Positions 61,265-64,000 of a stretch of DNA of 64,000 bases are shown one piece after another. This DNA is from Pseudomonas chlororaphis subsp. piscium (GTDB lineage Bacteria > Pseudomonadota > Gammaproteobacteria > Pseudomonadales > Pseudomonadaceae): contig NZ_CP027707.1 in assembly GCF_003850345.1 (NCBI RefSeq), forward strand, positions 3,596,001 to 3,660,000, read 5' to 3'. The notes beneath the pieces were generated by a model, which saw only the letters and a list, made by a program, of their open reading frames with translations, had not been told where the DNA came from and searched no databases. The position numbers and the translations under genes are program-made. Positions within the stretch are counted from its first letter, which is position 1. Every line of letters begins with the position of its first letter.

Positions 61265-62454
61265 ACACACTTTCGACATCCAGAAAATACTTATCTAACG
61301 CACGTTTGCGTTTAAACATAGTTCCTACAAAGGTTGGATTAAAATTGATCAAGAACAGCCCCCTTCGCTTGCTTGGTAAAGCCCTTTGCGGGCTCGGCCT
61401 GCTCAGCTCTCTCGCCCATGCCGAAGATCGCACCTTGCGGGTCTATAACTGGTTCGACTACATAACCCCAAAGGCTCTGGAAGACTTCAAGGCCCAGAAC
61501 ACGCAGACCAAACTGGTCTACGACGTCTACGACACCAACGAAACCCTGGAAGCCAAGCTGCTCACCGGCAACTCCGGTTATGACGTGGTGAACCCGGGCG
61601 ACATGTTCTTCGCTAAAGAGATCTCGGCGGGCGTGTTCCAGCCACTGGACCGCAGCAAGCTGCCAAACTGGAAACACCTCGATCCCAATCTGATGAAGCT
61701 GGTCGAAGACAACGACCCGGGCAATAAATTCGGTGTGCCCTACATGTACGGCACCGTCCTGATAGGTTTCAACCCGGAAAAAGTCAAAGCCGCGCTGGGG
61801 GATAACGCACCGGTGGACAGCTGGGACCTGATCTTCAAGGAAGAGAACATCAGCAAGCTCAAGCAGTGCGGCGTGGCCCTGCTCGACTCGCCGTCGGAGA
61901 TTCTGCCGCTGGCCCTGCGACACCTCGGCCTGGACCCCAACAGCACCAACCCGGCCGACTACACCAAGGCTGAAGAACTGTTGATGAAGGTCCGTCCGTT
62001 TATCACCTACTTCCACTCGTCCAAGTACATGGCCGACATCGCCAACGGCGATATCTGTGTCGCAGTCGGTTATTCCGGTAGCTTCTTCCAGGCCAACAAC
62101 CGTGCCAAGGACGCCAAGAATGGCGTGGTGGTCGACATGCGCCTGCCCAAGGAAGGCGCACCCGTGTGGTTTGACATGCTCTCGATCCCGAAATCAGCGA
62201 AAAATCCGGAAGACGCCTACGCCTTCATCAACTACTTGCTGGAACCGAAAGTCATCGCGCCAATCAGCGACTTTGTCGGCTACCCGAACCCGAACAAGGA
62301 CGCCACTGAACTGGTTGATCCGGCGATCCGCAACAACCCGAACCTGTACCCGACCGAAGCGACCATGAAAACGCTCTACAGCGTGAAACCGCTGCCCCGA
62401 GAGGCGGAGCGCGCACGAACCCGGGCCTGGACAAGAATCAAGTCAGGTGTCTGA
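61261..62454 (+). CDS. Periplasmic polyamine-binding protein (PotF/SpuD family)
   Basis: 397 residues. After a long n-region comes a signal sequence (LLGKALCGLGLLSSLAHA, cleaved before EDRTLRVYNWFDYI). Binding-protein motifs: YDTNETLEAKLLTGNSGYDV, the ligand-pocket Trp/Asp of APVWFDMLSIP, and AVGYSGSFFQ. The start is uncertain: ATG 61261 overlaps the stop of the deleted deacetylase (ATGA), while a TTG at 61345 would give a more usual 26-residue signal peptide. In P. aeruginosa a similar pair (deacetylase AphA plus binding protein) is adjacent; here the deacetylase half is gone. No transporter subunits are in the window. Confidence 0.9.
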   Translation: MNTLSTSRKYLSNARLRLNIVPTKVGLKLIKNSPLRLLGKALCGLGLLSSLAHAEDRTLRVYNWFDYITPKALEDFKAQNTQTKLVYDVYDTNETLEAKLLTGNSGYDVVNPGDMFFAKEISAGVFQPLDRSKLPNWKHLDPNLMKLVEDNDPGNKFGVPYMYGTVLIGFNPEKVKAALGDNAPVDSWDLIFKEENISKLKQCGVALLDSPSEILPLALRHLGLDPNSTNPADYTKAEELLMKVRPFITYFHSSKYMADIANGDICVAVGYSGSFFQANNRAKDAKNGVVVDMRLPKEGAPVWFDMLSIPKSAKNPEDAYAFINYLLEPKVIAPISDFVGYPNPNKDATELVDPAIRNNPNLYPTEATMKTLYSVKPLPREAERARTRAWTRIKSGV

Positions 62455-62554
62455 GTCCGACAAGATGGAGGCTTGGCACAGACTCTATGGCTGTTGCCGA
62501 AGCCACAGTTGCTAAAGGGCCCCAGGGGCGCCCGATCAGAGGTTTGGATTAGTT

Positions 62555-62583
62555 CAGCGACGGTCTGCTTCAGACCGTCGCTG
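62555..62583 (+). terminator. Perfect 13-bp hairpin after the binding protein gene
   Basis: CAGCGACGGTCTG and CAGACCGTCGCTG pair perfectly with a 3-base loop about 100 bases after the stop. The T-run is short (TTCGG), so it may be a weak terminator. Confidence 0.5.
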
Positions 62584-62711
62584 TTCGGTCAGGCGCCGAC
62601 AACGGCGTGCGAATCCTTACATCAATTCCGCCTCCCCTGCTGATTGCTAAGTAGAACTCACAGGTTGTAAGTCCCGAACCTGCCGCATAATTCAGTGCAA
62701 CGAGAACCACT

Positions 62712-62813
62712 ATGAAAGTCCATTTTGAGTTTAGTGATGCCCTTAAGTCCGAGTTCCAGCGTGATGGAAACAATCACCTTTTCAACCATCAGCAGTCGGC
62801 GGCGGCAGCATGA
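62712..62813 (+). CDS. Small open frame overlapping the amidase start (doubtful)
   Basis: 33 codons, MKVHFEFSDALKSEFQRDGN and so on, ending in four Ala. Its TGA overlaps the amidase ATG as ATGA, as in coupled genes. There is no good ribosome binding site and no family recognised. It could be a leader peptide or chance. Confidence 0.25.
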   Translation: MKVHFEFSDALKSEFQRDGNNHLFNHQQSAAAA

Positions 62814-64000
62814 TCGAGGTCACCGAAGTTTCCATTGCCCAACTGCGCGTCGCACTCGAATCCGGCCAGACAACGGCCGTTGAACTGGTCCAGGCCTATC
62901 TCGCCAGGATCGATGCCTACAATGGCCTCGACACCCCCACCGCCCTCAACGCGGTAGTGGTGCGCAACCCCGACGCGCTCAAGGAAGCCCAGGCCTCCGA
63001 TGCCCGCCGGGCCAAGGGCGAAACCCTGGGTCCGCTCGATGGCATTCCCTACACGGCCAAGGACAGCTATCTGGTCAAGGGCCTCACCGCAGCCTCCGGC
63101 AGCCCCGCCTTCGCCAAGCTGATCGCCTATCGCGATGCCTTCACCATCGAACGGCTGCGCGCCGCCGGGGCGATCTGCCTGGGCAAGACCAACATGCCGC
63201 CCATGGCCAACGGCGGCATGCAGCGCGGGGTCTATGGCCGCGCGGAAAGCCCGTACAACGCCGACTACCTCACCGCGCCCTTCGCCTCGGGTTCGTCGAA
63301 CGGCGCGGGTAGCGCCACCGCCGCCAGCTTCGCCGCCTTCGGCCTGGCGGAAGAAACCTGGTCGAGCGGCCGGGGGCCTGCCTCGAACAACGGTTTGTGT
63401 GCCTATACACCTTCGCGCGGGGTGATTTCGGTGCGCGGCAACTGGCCATTGGTACCAACGATGGACGTTGTCGTACCCTATGCCAGAACCATGGGGGACC
63501 TCCTTGAGGTGCTCGACGTGGTGGTCGCCGAAGACCCCGACACACGCGGCGATCTGTGGCGGATGCAGCCCTGGGTGCCGATCCCGAGCGTGGCTTCGGT
63601 GCGTCCAGCCTCCTATGTGTCGCTGGCGGCGAACAGTGGAGCACTCGTTGGAAAGCGCTTCGGCGTTCCGTGCATGTACATTAACGCCGATCCGCAAGCC
63701 GGCACCTCCGAGGCGCCGGGTATTGGTGGGCCAACCGGTCAGCGCATCAACACTCATCCTTCGGTGATCGGCCTTTGGGAACAAGCTCGCCAGGCACTCG
63801 AAGCCGCGGGCGCCGAAGTGCTTGATGTCGACTTTCCTCTGGTCTCCAACTACGAGGGTGATCGCCCTGGCGCGTCAAAGGTGTTCAATCGCGGACTAGT
63901 GCCTGAAGAGTTCCAGCACCATGAATTGTGGGATCTTTCGGCCTGGGCATTCGATGACTTTCTACGGGCCAACAACGATCCGAAATTGCACCGTCTGGTC
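62810..64000 (+). CDS. Amidase-signature enzyme, 3' end cut by window
   Basis: 397 residues visible from ATG 62810; an in-frame stop at 62762 limits the N-terminus. Amidase signature features: PLDGIPYTAKDSYLVKG with the catalytic Lys, Ser-rich FASGSSNGAGSATAASFAAF with the cis-Ser, and LAEETWSSGRGPAS with the nucleophile Ser. LGKTNMPPMAN is also typical. It hydrolyses an amide to acid and ammonia or amine. The call fits the amine/amide theme of the cassette; the substrate is not visible. Confidence 0.88.
   Translation, partial: MIEVTEVSIAQLRVALESGQTTAVELVQAYLARIDAYNGLDTPTALNAVVVRNPDALKEAQASDARRAKGETLGPLDGIPYTAKDSYLVKGLTAASGSPAFAKLIAYRDAFTIERLRAAGAICLGKTNMPPMANGGMQRGVYGRAESPYNADYLTAPFASGSSNGAGSATAASFAAFGLAEETWSSGRGPASNNGLCAYTPSRGVISVRGNWPLVPTMDVVVPYARTMGDLLEVLDVVVAEDPDTRGDLWRMQPWVPIPSVASVRPASYVSLAANSGALVGKRFGVPCMYINADPQAGTSEAPGIGGPTGQRINTHPSVIGLWEQARQALEAAGAEVLDVDFPLVSNYEGDRPGASKVFNRGLVPEEFQHHELWDLSAWAFDDFLRANNDPKLHRLV

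Overview
The window is chromosomal DNA from a fluorescent Pseudomonas, most likely of the P. chlororaphis / P. protegens / P. fluorescens type. This rests on gene content, not a database search: an aprA-inh-aprDEF cluster followed by two autotransporter proteases and two family I.3 lipases/polyurethanases is a layout known from those species. High G+C codon use and Pseudomonas-style intergenic inverted repeats agree with it. No rRNA, tRNA, IS element, prophage or CRISPR array was seen.

Layout. (1) 1-3.4 kb: the end of a DNA repair pair (FAN1-type VRR-NUC nuclease, then an XPD/DinG-like helicase running off the window), a small lipoprotein and a small exported protein. (2) 3.7-20.6 kb, all minus strand: the exoenzyme locus. 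It holds serralysin AprA, its inhibitor Inh, the type I exporter AprDEF, two tandem subtilase autotransporters and lipases PueB and PueA. The exporter would secrete AprA and both lipases, which carry RTX repeats; the proteases carry their own barrels. A perfect Rsm-type site covers the aprA ribosome binding site. (3) 20.9-36.5 kb: amino-compound uptake and catabolism. It holds a DmpA-type aminopeptidase with a permease, a FeaR-like regulator, a DUF3156 protein with a second permease and an aldehyde dehydrogenase, two class III aminotransferases, a MoaF protein, an SDR, an MFS exporter and two LuxR-type regulators. (4) 36.6-53.8 kb: a surface-attachment and signalling block. A 2849-residue trimeric autotransporter adhesin with a downstream membrane-anchored partner sits next to a BvgA/BvgS (RocA/RocS)-like two-component system and two receiver-EAL proteins. 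The same double palindrome lies upstream of the adhesin and of both EAL genes. (5) 54-64 kb: a visibly more A+T-rich cassette with a LuxR regulator, a porin, an acetylpolyamine-amidohydrolase-like enzyme, a two-gene SSS symporter, an internally deleted copy of the amidohydrolase, a polyamine-binding protein and a truncated amidase.

The most interesting reading is region 4. It looks like a compact regulon in which a BvgA-like regulator may control one giant adhesin and two c-di-GMP phosphodiesterase-type proteins through identical paired operators. Signs of genome wear (a C-terminal potF-like stub at 36.6 kb, a deleted deacetylase at 61.1 kb, a possible frameshifted remnant at 55.7-56.1 kb) lie at or near the edges of the accessory blocks.
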